Assembly: GCA_963772555.1 (NCBI GenBank)
Contig: CAVYXQ010000006.1
Location: 310,001-374,000 of the forward strand
Origin: Roseiarcus sp963772555
GTDB taxonomy: Bacteria; Pseudomonadota; Alphaproteobacteria; Rhizobiales; Beijerinckiaceae
Direction of reading: 5' to 3'
DNA: 64,000 bases
Under the pieces are notes generated by a model. It worked only from the letters and a program-made list of their open reading frames with translations, searched no databases and had not been told where the DNA came from. Positions within the stretch are counted from its first letter, which is position 1. Each line of letters begins with the position of its first letter. Below, piece after piece: positions 54,152 through 62,857 of the stretch. A program made the translations under genes and the position numbers.

Positions 54152-55504
54152 TCAGGCGCGCTCCGCGAGCTTAAGCATCGTCGCTTTGAAGCGCGCCGCG
54201 ATCGGCTCGCCGAGCGCATGCCGCCCGCCGCTCACGACCTTGCGCCCGGCGCTGAAGACGCAGTCCACCAGCGCGTCGCCGGCGCTGAAGATCCAGCCGT
54301 CGAGAATCTGATCGCCGGCCTTCCCCGCGAGCGTCGGATGGTCGCCGTTGAGGGTCAGGATATCGGCGGCCGCGCCGACCGCGAGGCGTCCCGACGGACG
54401 CGCCAGCGCCTGGGCCCCGCCGACGAAGGCGGCGTCCACCAGCGCTCGGCCGGCAGACACGCCCGGTGGCGCGCAGACGTTGCGCGCCCGCGCCTCGAGC
54501 CGCTGGGAATATTCGAGCTGCCGCAGCTCCGCCGCGGCGCCGATCATGACGTTGGAATCCGTGCCGATGCCGAACCGTCCGTCCGCGCCGAGATAGTCGG
54601 GCGCATTGAAGACGCCGTCGCCCAGATTGGCCTCCGTCACCGGGCAGAGCCCGGCGACCGCCCCCGAGCGCGCCAGGTCGAGCGTCTCCAGCGCGTCCAT
54701 ATGCGTCGCATGGACGAGGCACCAGCGGCGATCGACATCGGCATGGTCGAGGAGCCAGCGGACCGGCCGGGCGCCCGACCAGACGAGGCAGTCCTCGACT
54801 TCCTTCACCTGCTCGGCCGCATGGATGTGGATCGGGCCGCCAGCCGCAAGCGCGATGACCTCGGCGAGCTCGGCGCCGGTGACCGCGCGGAGACTGTGCG
54901 GCGCGACGCCGATCGTCGCGCTCCCCGCCTGCCGCCGGCAGTCGTCGACGAGACGCGCGAAGGCGGCGATATCGGTCACGAACCGCCGCTGCTCCGGCCT
55001 CGGCGGCGCGCCGCCGAAGGTCGCGTGCGCGTAGAACACCGGCAGCAGCGTCAGCCCGATGCCGGTCTTAAGCGCCGCGGCGAAAATGCGATCCGCCATC
55101 TCGGCCGGCGCCGCATAAAGCGAGCCGTCCGGCGCGTGGTGCAGATAGTGGAATTCGGCGACGGCGGCGAAGCCCGCTTCCAGCATTTCAACATAGGCCT
55201 GAGCGGCGACCGCCTCGACGTCGTCGGGCGACATCGTCAGCGCGAAACGGTACATCGTCTCGCGCCAGGTCCAGAACGAGTCGGCGCCGGGCCCCCGGAC
55301 TTCCGTCAGTCCCGCCATGGCGCGCTGGAAGGCGTGGCTGTGCAGGTTGGCGAGCGCGGGCACGGCGATTGCGTAGCGCTCGTCGCCGCCGCGCGCCGGC
55401 GCGCCCCGCTCGATAGCGGCGATCGCGCCGCCTTCGACGGTCATGCGCACGTCCGACGCCCAGCCCTCCGGCAGGAGCGCACTCGCGGCGTGAAGGATGG
55501 ACAA
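54152..55504 (-). CDS. hutF: Formimidoylglutamate deiminase
   Basis: 450 residues; the start is TTG 55504, supported by GAGGAG eight bases upstream. HutF is an amidohydrolase that converts N-formimidoyl-L-glutamate to N-formyl-L-glutamate and ammonia. Metal ligands lie in NLHSHAFQRAM (His55, His57), HIHAAEQ (His after the barrel strand) and GIGTDSNVMI (Asp). With hutG on the far side of the insertions it defines the five-step histidine degradation route. It is divergent from hutIHGU; between them lie a group II intron and an IS, which may have displaced or altered the shared promoter region. Confidence 0.92.
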   Translation of the reverse strand: MSILHAASALLPEGWASDVRMTVEGGAIAAIERGAPARGGDERYAIAVPALANLHSHAFQRAMAGLTEVRGPGADSFWTWRETMYRFALTMSPDDVEAVAAQAYVEMLEAGFAAVAEFHYLHHAPDGSLYAAPAEMADRIFAAALKTGIGLTLLPVFYAHATFGGAPPRPEQRRFVTDIAAFARLVDDCRRQAGSATIGVAPHSLRAVTGAELAEVIALAAGGPIHIHAAEQVKEVEDCLVWSGARPVRWLLDHADVDRRWCLVHATHMDALETLDLARSGAVAGLCPVTEANLGDGVFNAPDYLGADGRFGIGTDSNVMIGAAAELRQLEYSQRLEARARNVCAPPGVSAGRALVDAAFVGGAQALARPSGRLAVGAAADILTLNGDHPTLAGKAGDQILDGWIFSAGDALVDCVFSAGRKVVSGGRHALGEPIAARFKATMLKLAERA

Positions 55505-55624
55505 GCGGCTGTCTCCTCGATCAGTCTCAAGAGATCATTAGCGTCTTGAGCCCGCATGATCGAGGTCCGCGCGCCTGCGAAACATGGCCCGCGCGGCTGC
55601 GCTCCAGCAGGATGATTTGAGTTC

Positions 55625-55694
55625 GGTTCAGAGCGTCATTGTGAGCGAAGCGAAGCAACCCAGAGAGCGTAGGGCGCGGCGCGGCCGTGGATTG
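55625..55694. repeat. Dispersed palindromic repeat, left part (split by intron)
   Basis: TCATTGTGAGCGAAGCGAAG at 55634-55653 followed by CAACCCAGAGAGCG is one arm of an intergenic palindrome. Its other arm (CTTCGTCGCTGCGCTCCTCG from 57657) lies on the other side of the intron. Joining 55694 to 57657 gives CCGTGGATTG-CTTCGTCGC, a continuous hairpin-forming repeat. Confidence 0.65.
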
Positions 55695-55735
55695 GTCGAG
55701 TAAGCGCGGAGGATTGCTCCTCCGCGCTTCTCGCA

Positions 55736-55765
55736 GAACCGGACATGCGGGCCCGCATCCGGCTC
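55736..55765 (-). ncRNA. Group II intron catalytic domain V
   Basis: On the minus strand GAGCCGGATGCGGG pairs with CCCGCATGTCCGGTTC, the 30-odd base domain V hairpin with the catalytic AGC-like triad in GAGCCG. Domain VI follows at once, with stem AGCGCGGAGGA/TCCTCCGCGCTT and an unpaired A near its 3' side (TTACTC) as candidate branch point. Confidence 0.8.
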
Positions 55766-55779
55766 TTTGGATCGGTATA

Positions 55780-57255
55780 TCAGAGCGCCAGCGAAAGCTG
55801 GGCTGATGCCGCCGGCGGGTTGAGTTCGCGCCAGCGGGCTTTGAGCGAGACCTGCCGGCCGGTGAACCAGCTCGGTGGGTAGGCTCGCGTCATTGCGCCG
55901 TGGTTCGACTTTACCCATGCCCCTTTGCCGCAGTACGCGCATCCGGCCGCCGCCTTGCGGCTGACGCCTTTGCTCAACAAGTGGCGGAACAGGAAGCGGC
56001 TCCGCTTCCTGTGTCGGACGATGATCGCCCTGATCCGGCGGCGGATATGAGCGTCGGTGACGCGCAGACCCTCGACCGCATCCGACGTGCAAAGCCGGAA
56101 ATGGGTCATCCATCCGTTCAGGTATCGGCTGAGGTTCTCCATGCAGGCTGCGATGGAACGCCCCCAGTTCGGCGGCGTCATGTCCCGTATGGTGGCGTTC
56201 AGTCGGCGCTTCGCCTTTCCAGAGGGAAACACGGCGACAGCGTCGCCCTGGTCCTCCTTCGTGCAGCGGAAGCTGAAGCCCAGGAAGGCGACCTCGTCGG
56301 GTTTGCGGACCCCGCTCTTCGCTTCGTTCACCTGGAGCCGCATACGCTTTTCCAGGAAATTCCGAACCGATGCCATGACCCGCAATCCGGCCCGTTCGCT
56401 CCGCACGAAGATGTTGGCATCATCGGCGTACCGCACGAACCGGAGGCCGCGCCGCGCCAATTCCCGATCCAATTCGTCGAGGACGATGTTGGAAAGGCAT
56501 GGCGAAAGCGGGGCCCCTTGGGGGGTTCCTTCCCGGACAGCGACCTTCGTTCCGTCCGGCATCACCACCGTCGCTGTCAGCATCAGGCGTATCAGGCGGA
56601 TGATCCGCCCGTCCGTCACGCGTTCTGCGATCCGGGCGAGCAGGCGTTGATGATGAACATGGTCAAAAAATTTGGCCAAATCCAAGTCGACGACCGTTTG
56701 ATATCCGTCCTTGAGGTAACCTGTGGCTTCGGCGATAGCGGTATGAGCGCCCCGGTTCGGCCGGAAACCGTGACTGCTGTCGTGAAAGGTCGGCTCGAAG
56801 ATCGGCTCCAGGATCTGGAGGACCGCCTGTTGAACCGTCCGGTCGATCACGTTTGGAATGCCGAGCCCCCTTTGTCCGCCCCCCGGCTTCGGCAGCCAGA
56901 CACGGCGGACATCGCCAGGCCGATAGCATTCCGCCAGCAAGTCTCGGCGCAGCCGGGCAATCATCGACGGGGCTTGCGCTTCCGCCGCTTCGACCGTCTG
57001 TCCGTCCACTCCGGGCGCTCCCTTGTTACGCACCACGGTCAGCAGCGCCTTGGCCAGATTGGCTTCGGACGCCACCTCTTCGAGCAGCCGACTGGTGTCG
57101 GCCGCGATGGCGGCGGGGCCTCTCGTTTTCTTGGTCCTCGCTTTGTGCAGCAGGAAGCTCCGCCGCTCGGATGCGTCCGAGGGCTCGGCCACCCCGCCCC
57201 CCGAGGGGCTGTCGGCGAACACGAGGCTCAATTGCCGTGGTCCCGTCCTTTTCAA
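55780..57255 (-). CDS. ltrA: Group II intron reverse transcriptase/maturase
   Basis: 491 residues from TTG 57255, supported by GGAGG seven bases upstream; the nearby ATG is out of frame. Reverse transcriptase motifs in order: GAPGVDGQTV, YRPGDVRRVWLPKPGGGQRG, DSSHGFRPNRGAHTA, DLDLAKFFDHVHH, TPQGAPLSPCLSNI and RYADDANIFV with the catalytic YADD. A maturase (X) domain follows (NWGRSIAACMENLSRYLNGW). The C-terminus has CAYCGKGAWVKSNHG without a clear HNH endonuclease. The frame is intact, so the intron may be mobile. The protein splices and retrotransposes its host RNA. Confidence 0.92.
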   Translation of the reverse strand: MKRTGPRQLSLVFADSPSGGGVAEPSDASERRSFLLHKARTKKTRGPAAIAADTSRLLEEVASEANLAKALLTVVRNKGAPGVDGQTVEAAEAQAPSMIARLRRDLLAECYRPGDVRRVWLPKPGGGQRGLGIPNVIDRTVQQAVLQILEPIFEPTFHDSSHGFRPNRGAHTAIAEATGYLKDGYQTVVDLDLAKFFDHVHHQRLLARIAERVTDGRIIRLIRLMLTATVVMPDGTKVAVREGTPQGAPLSPCLSNIVLDELDRELARRGLRFVRYADDANIFVRSERAGLRVMASVRNFLEKRMRLQVNEAKSGVRKPDEVAFLGFSFRCTKEDQGDAVAVFPSGKAKRRLNATIRDMTPPNWGRSIAACMENLSRYLNGWMTHFRLCTSDAVEGLRVTDAHIRRRIRAIIVRHRKRSRFLFRHLLSKGVSRKAAAGCAYCGKGAWVKSNHGAMTRAYPPSWFTGRQVSLKARWRELNPPAASAQLSLAL

Positions 57256-57656
57256 TCCATCTCCTCCTTTGCTCCGCCGGCTTTCACCGGCTTCCTCGCT
57301 ACTACAAGGAGATCCGACTTCTGCATGGGCGTCGTCCCGTCGTCGTTGCCTCCTTCGGGTCTACCGCTCGCGCGGACCCATGCAGACCTCCCTGGGTAAG
57401 GTTCACTGGATGTCCCGCCGCCCCCGTCCCCACTACCGCTCCGACCTCGGTTGGATTTTGGGCGTCGCGTTCGAAGGCACGCTTACCCGGTCGGCCCGGC
57501 CTGCTCAGGGCTTCACTTTCGTTCGGTGCTGCGGTTCGCCTCGGGCTTCTTCCCCACATCGCCTCGCGACAATGCAGTTGCCTCCGGCTCGCGGTTGCTA
57601 CCAACTCGCCCCGCGAAGGACTTTCACCTCCAATCCAATGCCCATGCCAGGCACAC

Positions 57657-57681
57657 CTTCGTCGCTGCGCTCCTCGCAATG
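57657..57681. repeat. Dispersed palindromic repeat, right part (between intron and IS)
   Basis: CTTCGTCGCTGCGCTCCTCG followed by CAATGA is the second arm of the repeat seen at 55634-55653. The IS1111-type element begins directly after it, and the expected final CGG of the repeat end reappears after the IS at 59053, so both elements sit in one repeat copy. Confidence 0.6.
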
Positions 57682-59052
57682 ATGATGTGGACGGCCTCAC
57701 CCGAACGGCATCAAGTGCCGAGGCGTGACCGGTGCAGGTCGCGGATAGGGAAGCCGTCCATGAGAACCTTTATCAGGATTGGGATCGACCTGGCGAAGAA
57801 CTTTTTCCAGGTGCATGCGATCGAGCGTGAAGGCGCGCCTGCGGTGGCGCGTAAGTTGAGCCGGGGCAAGGTGCTTGGTTTCTTCGCCCAAGCAGCGCCC
57901 TGCCGCGTCGGGATGGAGGCTTGTGGATCGTCCCATTACTGGGCGCGAGAGATCCAGGCGTTGGGGCACGAAGTGGTCTTGATTCCTCCCGCTTACACGA
58001 AACCCTACGTCAAGCGCGGCAAGAACGATGCGAACGACGCGGCTGCGATCTGCGAGGCCATGTCGCGCCCCGACATGCGGTTTGTGCCGATCAAGAGCGC
58101 GGATCAGCAAGCCGTGCTGATGCTGCACAAGACCCGGGAATTGCTGGTCAAGCAGCGAACCATGACCGTCAACGCGCTGCGCGGGCATCTCTCGGAGTTC
58201 GGCTTGATCGCGCCCAAGGGCATCCACCGGGTCAAGGAATTGCTGGCGCTCGCGCTCGCCGACGAGACCCTTCCCGAAGAGGCCAAGCAAGCAACGGCGA
58301 TGCTGGCCTCGCACGGCGGCGGCCTCGACGAAAAGATCGACGATTTGGAGAAGACAATCGCCCGAGCAAGCGGCAAGAACCAGACAAGCCAGTTGCTGGA
58401 CGAGATCCCCGCCTTCGGCCCGCTGATCGCATCGGCGATCGCCGCTCTCACTCCCGATCCCAGCGTCTTCAGGTCGGGAAGCGATTTCAGCGCGTCTCTG
58501 GGCATTACGCCGAGCCAGCACTCGAGCGGCGGCAAGGACAAGCTCGGCGCCATCACCAAAAAGGGCAACCGATATCTGCGCAAGATGCTGGTCGTGGGAT
58601 GCACGTCGGTGTTGCGGGTGGCCCACAAACACAAAGGGGCCTTGGCCGAATGGATCGTCGCCATGAGGGCCAGGAAGCCTGAGCGCGTCGTCGCGGTCGC
58701 CCTGGCCAACAAGCTGGCCAGAATCGCCTGGGCGATGATGTCGACCGGCGAAAGCTTCCGAACCGAACTGTATACCAAGGCCTGAAGAAAGGGCTTTCCA
58801 GGATAGGCGTTTCATTTTCGAAGAGATTGGCAAGCGCAACGACGTGATGAACGACACGGTCGCCACGAAAGCCCAGGACACCCCGACATCCGTCACGAGC
58901 TCCCAAGCTCGCCGCAATGATAGGGACCAGGGCTGTCGAATATCATCAGGGCCAGCGGTCCTATGCCGCACCAAAGGCCGGACATATGACCGCAGCCGAC
59001 CAAAGCGATCAGACCGTCGAAAACCCGCTTGCCAAGAGGCCGTCCACATATG
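57682..59052 (+). mobile_element. IS110/IS1111-group insertion sequence
   Basis: Contains one DEDD transposase gene and subterminal inverted repeats of 14 bases: ATGTGGACGGCCTC at 57685-57698 and GAGGCCGTCCACAT at 59036-59049. Subterminal repeats mark the IS1111 subgroup, which often inserts into REP-like or other palindromic targets, as here. The roughly 250 bases after the transposase stop are non-coding and are the expected place of the bridge RNA. End positions are approximate because this group makes no clear target duplication. Confidence 0.8.
57760..58785 (+). CDS. IS110/IS1111-family transposase
   Basis: 341 residues from ATG 57760. DEDD-type transposase: IGIDLAKNFFQVHA (first Asp), VGMEACGSSHYWAREI (Glu), KRGKNDANDAAAICEA (two Asp) form the RuvC-like catalytic site, and the C-terminal Transposase_20 domain has DEIPAFGPLIASAI and ASLGITPSQHSSGGKDKLG with the catalytic Ser region. 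Full length, uninterrupted. It recombines through an RNA-guided (bridge RNA) mechanism known for this family. Confidence 0.93.
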   Translation: MRTFIRIGIDLAKNFFQVHAIEREGAPAVARKLSRGKVLGFFAQAAPCRVGMEACGSSHYWAREIQALGHEVVLIPPAYTKPYVKRGKNDANDAAAICEAMSRPDMRFVPIKSADQQAVLMLHKTRELLVKQRTMTVNALRGHLSEFGLIAPKGIHRVKELLALALADETLPEEAKQATAMLASHGGGLDEKIDDLEKTIARASGKNQTSQLLDEIPAFGPLIASAIAALTPDPSVFRSGSDFSASLGITPSQHSSGGKDKLGAITKKGNRYLRKMLVVGCTSVLRVAHKHKGALAEWIVAMRARKPERVVAVALANKLARIAWAMMSTGESFRTELYTKA

Positions 59053-59119
59053 ACGGCGGTGGTTTAACTTCATTGCATCATGCCCTAGACTTCGCCGATG
59101 GCACAATGCGCGACAGCTC

Positions 59120-60352
59120 ATGGCTGAGCTCGACGAAGCCGACGGCATCGAGGCCGTCTGGCGGAACGCCCGTCTGGCGACGCTCGCGCCGGGGGCGCCG
59201 GGACTCGGCGTCGTCGACCGCGGCGCGGTGGCGGCCCGAGCCGGACGGATCGCCTTCGCCGGGCCGGAGGTCGATATGCCCGGGCGCTGGCGGGCTTCGG
59301 CGCGCATCGTCGATTGCGAAGGCCGCTGGATCACCCCCGGGCTCATCGACTGCCACACCCATCTCGTCTACGGCGGGGACCGGGCGCAGGAGTTCGAGAT
59401 GCGGCTCGCCGGCGCGACCTACGAAGAGATCGCGAAACAGGGTGGCGGCATCCTCTCGACCGTCCGCGCGACGCGCGAAGCGGGCGCCGACGACCTTCTC
59501 GACGCAACGCTGCGCCGGCTCGACGCGCTGATCGCCGAAGGCGTCACCACCATCGAGGTCAAGTCCGGCTACGGCCTCGCGCTCGGGGCCGAGCGCAAAT
59601 CGCTCCGCGTCGCGCGGAGGCTTCAAGAAATCCGCCCGATCGCCGTCCGCACGACGTTCCTCGGCGCGCACGCGCTGCCGCCCGAATACACGCATGACCG
59701 CGCCGCCTATGTCGCGCTCGTCGCCGACACGATGATCCCGGCGCTCGCCGCCGAAGGCCTCGTCGACGCGGTCGACGCCTTCTGCGAACGGATCGCCTTC
59801 GACCGCCAGGAAGTGGCGCGCGTCTTCGCCGCCGCCCGCCGCCTTGGGCTGCCCGTCAAGCTGCATGCCGACCAGTTGACCGACAGCGGCGGCGCCGCGC
59901 TCGCCGCCGAGTTCGACGCACTCTCTGCCGATCATCTCGAATATGCGGACGAAGCCGGCGTCGCCGCGATGGCGCGCGCCGGCGTCGTCGCCGTGCTGCT
60001 GCCGGGCGCCTATTACGTGCTGCGCGAGCGCCAGGCGCCGCCGGTTGCGCTCATGCGCCAGCACGGGGTCGCGATCGCGGTCGCCACCGATTCGAACCCC
60101 GGCACCTCGCCGATGACCTCGCTCCTGCTGGCGCTCAACATGGCCGCGACGCTGTTTGGCCTGACCGTCGACGAGTGCCTCGCCGGGGTCACCCGCAACG
60201 CGGCGCGCGCTCTTGGCCTCGCCGAGGAAACGGGAACGCTCGAACCCGGCAAATGGGCCGATCTCGCGATCTGGGACATCGAGCGCCCGGCGGAGCTCGT
60301 CTATCGTCTCGGCTTCAATCCGCTGCACAAGCGCGTGTGGAGGGGCCGATGA
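59120..60352 (+). CDS. hutI: Imidazolonepropionase
   Basis: 410 residues from ATG 59120. HutI, an amidohydrolase, opens 4-imidazolone-5-propionate to N-formimidoyl-L-glutamate, step three of histidine degradation. Metal ligands in DCHTHLVYGG (His79, His81), LHADQLTDSGG (His) and VATDSNPGTSPM (Asp). IEVKSGYGL is a typical HutI segment. It is the first gene of the hutIHGU run; the start overlaps no upstream gene, and the IS1111 element ends only about 70 bases before it, so its native promoter may have been removed or replaced. Its stop overlaps the hutH start (ATGA). Confidence 0.95.
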   Translation: MAELDEADGIEAVWRNARLATLAPGAPGLGVVDRGAVAARAGRIAFAGPEVDMPGRWRASARIVDCEGRWITPGLIDCHTHLVYGGDRAQEFEMRLAGATYEEIAKQGGGILSTVRATREAGADDLLDATLRRLDALIAEGVTTIEVKSGYGLALGAERKSLRVARRLQEIRPIAVRTTFLGAHALPPEYTHDRAAYVALVADTMIPALAAEGLVDAVDAFCERIAFDRQEVARVFAAARRLGLPVKLHADQLTDSGGAALAAEFDALSADHLEYADEAGVAAMARAGVVAVLLPGAYYVLRERQAPPVALMRQHGVAIAVATDSNPGTSPMTSLLLALNMAATLFGLTVDECLAGVTRNAARALGLAEETGTLEPGKWADLAIWDIERPAELVYRLGFNPLHKRVWRGR

Positions 60353-61888
60353 CGGTCGCGCTCATGCCGGGCGAAGCGAAGCTCGCCGACTGGCGGCGGA
60401 TCTGGCGCGGCGAGGCCTTCGCGCTCGATCCGGCCTGCCGAGCCGGCGTTGCCGCGAGCGCCGCGGCGGTCCAGCGCATCCTCATGAGCGGCGAGCCGGT
60501 CTACGGGATCAACACCGGCTTCGGCAAGCTTGCGACCGTCCGCATCGACGCCGCAGATCTCGCGACGCTGCAGCGCAATCTCGTGCTCTCGCACGCCGCC
60601 GGCGTCGGCGAGCCCTGCTCCGTCGCGGCGACGCGGCTCATGATGGCGTTGAAGTTGGCCAGTCTGGCGCAGGGCCATTCCGGCGTGCGGGCGGAGACGC
60701 TGGCGCTGATCGAGGCGATGCTCGAGCGCGGCGTCACTCCGGTCGTGCCGTCGCAGGGATCGGCCGGCGCCTCCGGTGATCTCGCGCCGCTCGCGCATAT
60801 GGCGGCGACGATGCTCGGCCTGGGCCGCGCGCGGATCGGCGAACGGACGATGCCGGCGGCGGCGGCGCTGGCCGAGGTCGGGCTCGCCTCGGTCGAACTC
60901 GCGCCGAAGGAGGGGCTGGCGCTCCTGAACGGCACGCAATTCTCGACCGCCTCGGCGCTGATCGGCCTCTTCGAGGCGGAGACCCTGCTCGCCTCGGCGC
61001 TGGCGACCGGCGCGCTCTCGCTCGATGCGGCGCGCGGCTCGGATACGCCGTTCGATCCGCGCATTCATGCGCTCAGGCGCCATCGCGGCCAGATCGAATG
61101 CGCCGCGGCCTTGCGCGCGCTCCTCGCCGGCAGCGCCATCCGCGCCTCGCATCTCATCGGCGATCCGCGCATCCAGGACCCCTATTGCCTGCGCTGCCAG
61201 CCGCAGGTGATGGGCGCGGCGCTCGACCTTCTGCGCCAGGCGGCGGCGACGCTCGCCGATGAAGCCAACGCGGTCTCCGATAATCCGCTGATCTTCGCCG
61301 GCGACGACCAGGCGCTCTCGGGCGGCAATTTCCACGCCGAGCCGGTCGCCTTCGCCGCCGACGTGATCGCGCTCGCCATTTGCGAGATCGGCTCGCTCGC
61401 CGAGCGCCGGATCGCGCTGCTCGTCGATCCGGCCCTCTCCGGCCTGCCGGCGTTCCTGACGCCGAACCCCGGCCTCAACTCCGGCTTCATGATCCCGCAG
61501 GTGACGGCGGCGGCGCTCGTCTCCGAAAACAAGAGCCGCGCCCATCCGGCGAGCGTCGAACTCGATCCCGACCTCGGCCAACCAGGAAGATCACGTGTCG
61601 ATGGCGGCGCACGGCGCGCGTCGGCTCGAACCGATGGCGGAGAACGCCTTCGCCGTCGTCGGCATCGAGTTCCTCGCCGCCGCGCAAGGCTGCGACTTCC
61701 ATGCCCCCTTGCGCTCGAGCGCGCCGCTCGAAGCGCTCCGAACGCGCCTCAGGCGCGAGGTTCCGCATCTCGAAAACGACCGCTACCTGCATCCCGACAT
61801 CGTCGCGGCGACGCGACTCGCCCGGGAAGGCGCGGTCGTCGAGGCGGCCGGCGAGGCGCTGCTGCCCCATCTCGAGGCGCCGTCATGA
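60349..61888 (+). pseudogene. hutH: Histidine ammonia-lyase, frameshifted
   Basis: First enzyme of histidine degradation, forming urocanate and ammonia. ATG 60349 overlaps the hutI stop. The self-made MIO cofactor site is Ala141-Ser142-Gly143 in GSAGASGDLAPLAH. GINTGFG, PKEGLALLNGTQ and VSDNPLIF are conserved. At 61559 the frame breaks: the family sequence ASVDSIPTSANQEDHVSMA is encoded only if one A of GTCGAACTCG is removed. The rest continues in the next frame to 61888 (MAENAFAVVGIEFLAAAQG). Correction yields about 512 residues, the usual length. A single-base insertion in an otherwise intact hut operon suggests a sequence error. Confidence 0.93.
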
Positions 61889-62715
61889 CGGACGAGCGTC
61901 CCGACTGGCTCATTGTGGAGCCGCGCGCGGCGCCGCTCATCGTCAGCATCCCGCATGCCGGCGTCGAACTGCGCCAATACGAACCGCTCTTCACGAGCCC
62001 GTGGCGGGCGCGCAAGGACGCCGACTGGCGCCTCGACGTGCTTTACGATTTCGTCGGCGGCCTCGGCGCGACCGTCGTCCGCACGCGCCTGTCGCGCTCG
62101 ATCATCGACGTCAACCGCGATCCCTCGGGCGCCTCGCTCTATCCCGGCCAGGCGACGACCGGGCTCTGCCCGACGACGACCTTCGACGGCGAGCCGGTCT
62201 ATCGCGACGGCGCGGCGCCGGACGAAGCGGAGATCGCCGAGCGCAGGCGTGCGTATTTCGAGCCCTATCATGCGGCGCTTCGGGCCGAGATCGCGCGGCT
62301 GCGCCAACGTTTCCCGCGCATCGCGCTTTTCGACGCGCATTCGATCCGCTCGCTGATCCCGCGCCTGTTCGGGGGCGAGCTGCCGGTCTTCAATCTCGGC
62401 ACGAATTCGGGCGCGAGCTGCAGCCCGGCTCTGCGCGAGTCGGTCGGCGCCGTCCTCGCCGCCAGCGGCCAAAGCTCGATGATCGACCGGCGCTTCAAGG
62501 GCGGCTGGATCACCAGGGCCTATGGCAAGCCCGGCGACGGCGTCGAGGCGATCCAGCTCGAACTCGCCTGCCGCGCCTACATGATCGAGCCGGGGGCGCC
62601 GACGCCCGGCAACTGGCCGCAGCCGGTCGATGCAGGCCGCGCCGCCGCGACGCGGCCGACGCTGCGCAAGATCCTTGAAGCGATACTCGCCCACCTGGAG
62701 CGGTTTCCCACGTGA
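61885..62715 (+). CDS. hutG: N-formylglutamate amidohydrolase
   Basis: 276 residues from ATG 61885, overlapping the hutH stop. HutG hydrolyses N-formyl-L-glutamate to glutamate and formate, the last step after HutF. Conserved FGase features: IVSIPHAGVELRQYE (His), DWRLDVLYDF, SRSIIDVNRDPSGASLYPGQ, FDAHSIRS (Asp-His) and FKGGWITRAYGKP followed by AIQLELACRAYM. Its presence with hutF confirms the deiminase branch rather than direct formiminoglutamase. Translationally coupled to hutH. Confidence 0.94.
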   Translation: MTDERPDWLIVEPRAAPLIVSIPHAGVELRQYEPLFTSPWRARKDADWRLDVLYDFVGGLGATVVRTRLSRSIIDVNRDPSGASLYPGQATTGLCPTTTFDGEPVYRDGAAPDEAEIAERRRAYFEPYHAALRAEIARLRQRFPRIALFDAHSIRSLIPRLFGGELPVFNLGTNSGASCSPALRESVGAVLAASGQSSMIDRRFKGGWITRAYGKPGDGVEAIQLELACRAYMIEPGAPTPGNWPQPVDAGRAAATRPTLRKILEAILAHLERFPT

Positions 62716-62733
62716 TCGTTTCGCGCCCCTCAC

Positions 62734-62818
62734 CCCAACCCTCTCCCGCAAGCGGGAGAGGGGGCGCGCGCCCTTCTCCCGCTCGCGGGAGAAGGTGGCC
62801 CGAAGGGCCGGATGAGGG
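62734..62818. repeat. Dispersed double-hairpin intergenic repeat
   Basis: CCCTCTCCCGC/GCGGGAGAGGG (62739-62762) and CTTCTCCCGC/GCGGGAGAAG (62773-62794) form two strong stems, framed by CTCACCCC and GATGAGGG. Related shorter copies occur at 20160-20200. It lies between hutG and hutU and could attenuate transcription between them. Confidence 0.65.
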
Positions 62819-62857
62819 CAAGCGCAACCTAGGCCACGACTGAGAAAGGCCCGTCCC

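Larger units (their letters stand above)
55695..57656 (-). mobile_element. Group II intron
   Basis: A complete-looking element of about 1.96 kb on the minus strand. The 5' end reads GTGTGCC (consensus GUGYG), followed by domain I-like sequence including GGAGGTGAAAGTCC. It encodes a reverse transcriptase/maturase, and near the 3' end are domain V (55736-55765) and domain VI (about 55702-55733), ending CTTACTCGAC. Boundaries are set by the flanking repeat, whose two halves join exactly when the intron is removed. Exact ends could differ by a base or two. Confidence 0.8.

Noticed and set aside
49723..54219. A 1498-codon open frame on the minus strand, fully antisense to the helicase gene
   Set aside because: It has no family resemblance and an Arg-rich composition, as expected for the antisense frame of a long high-GC gene.
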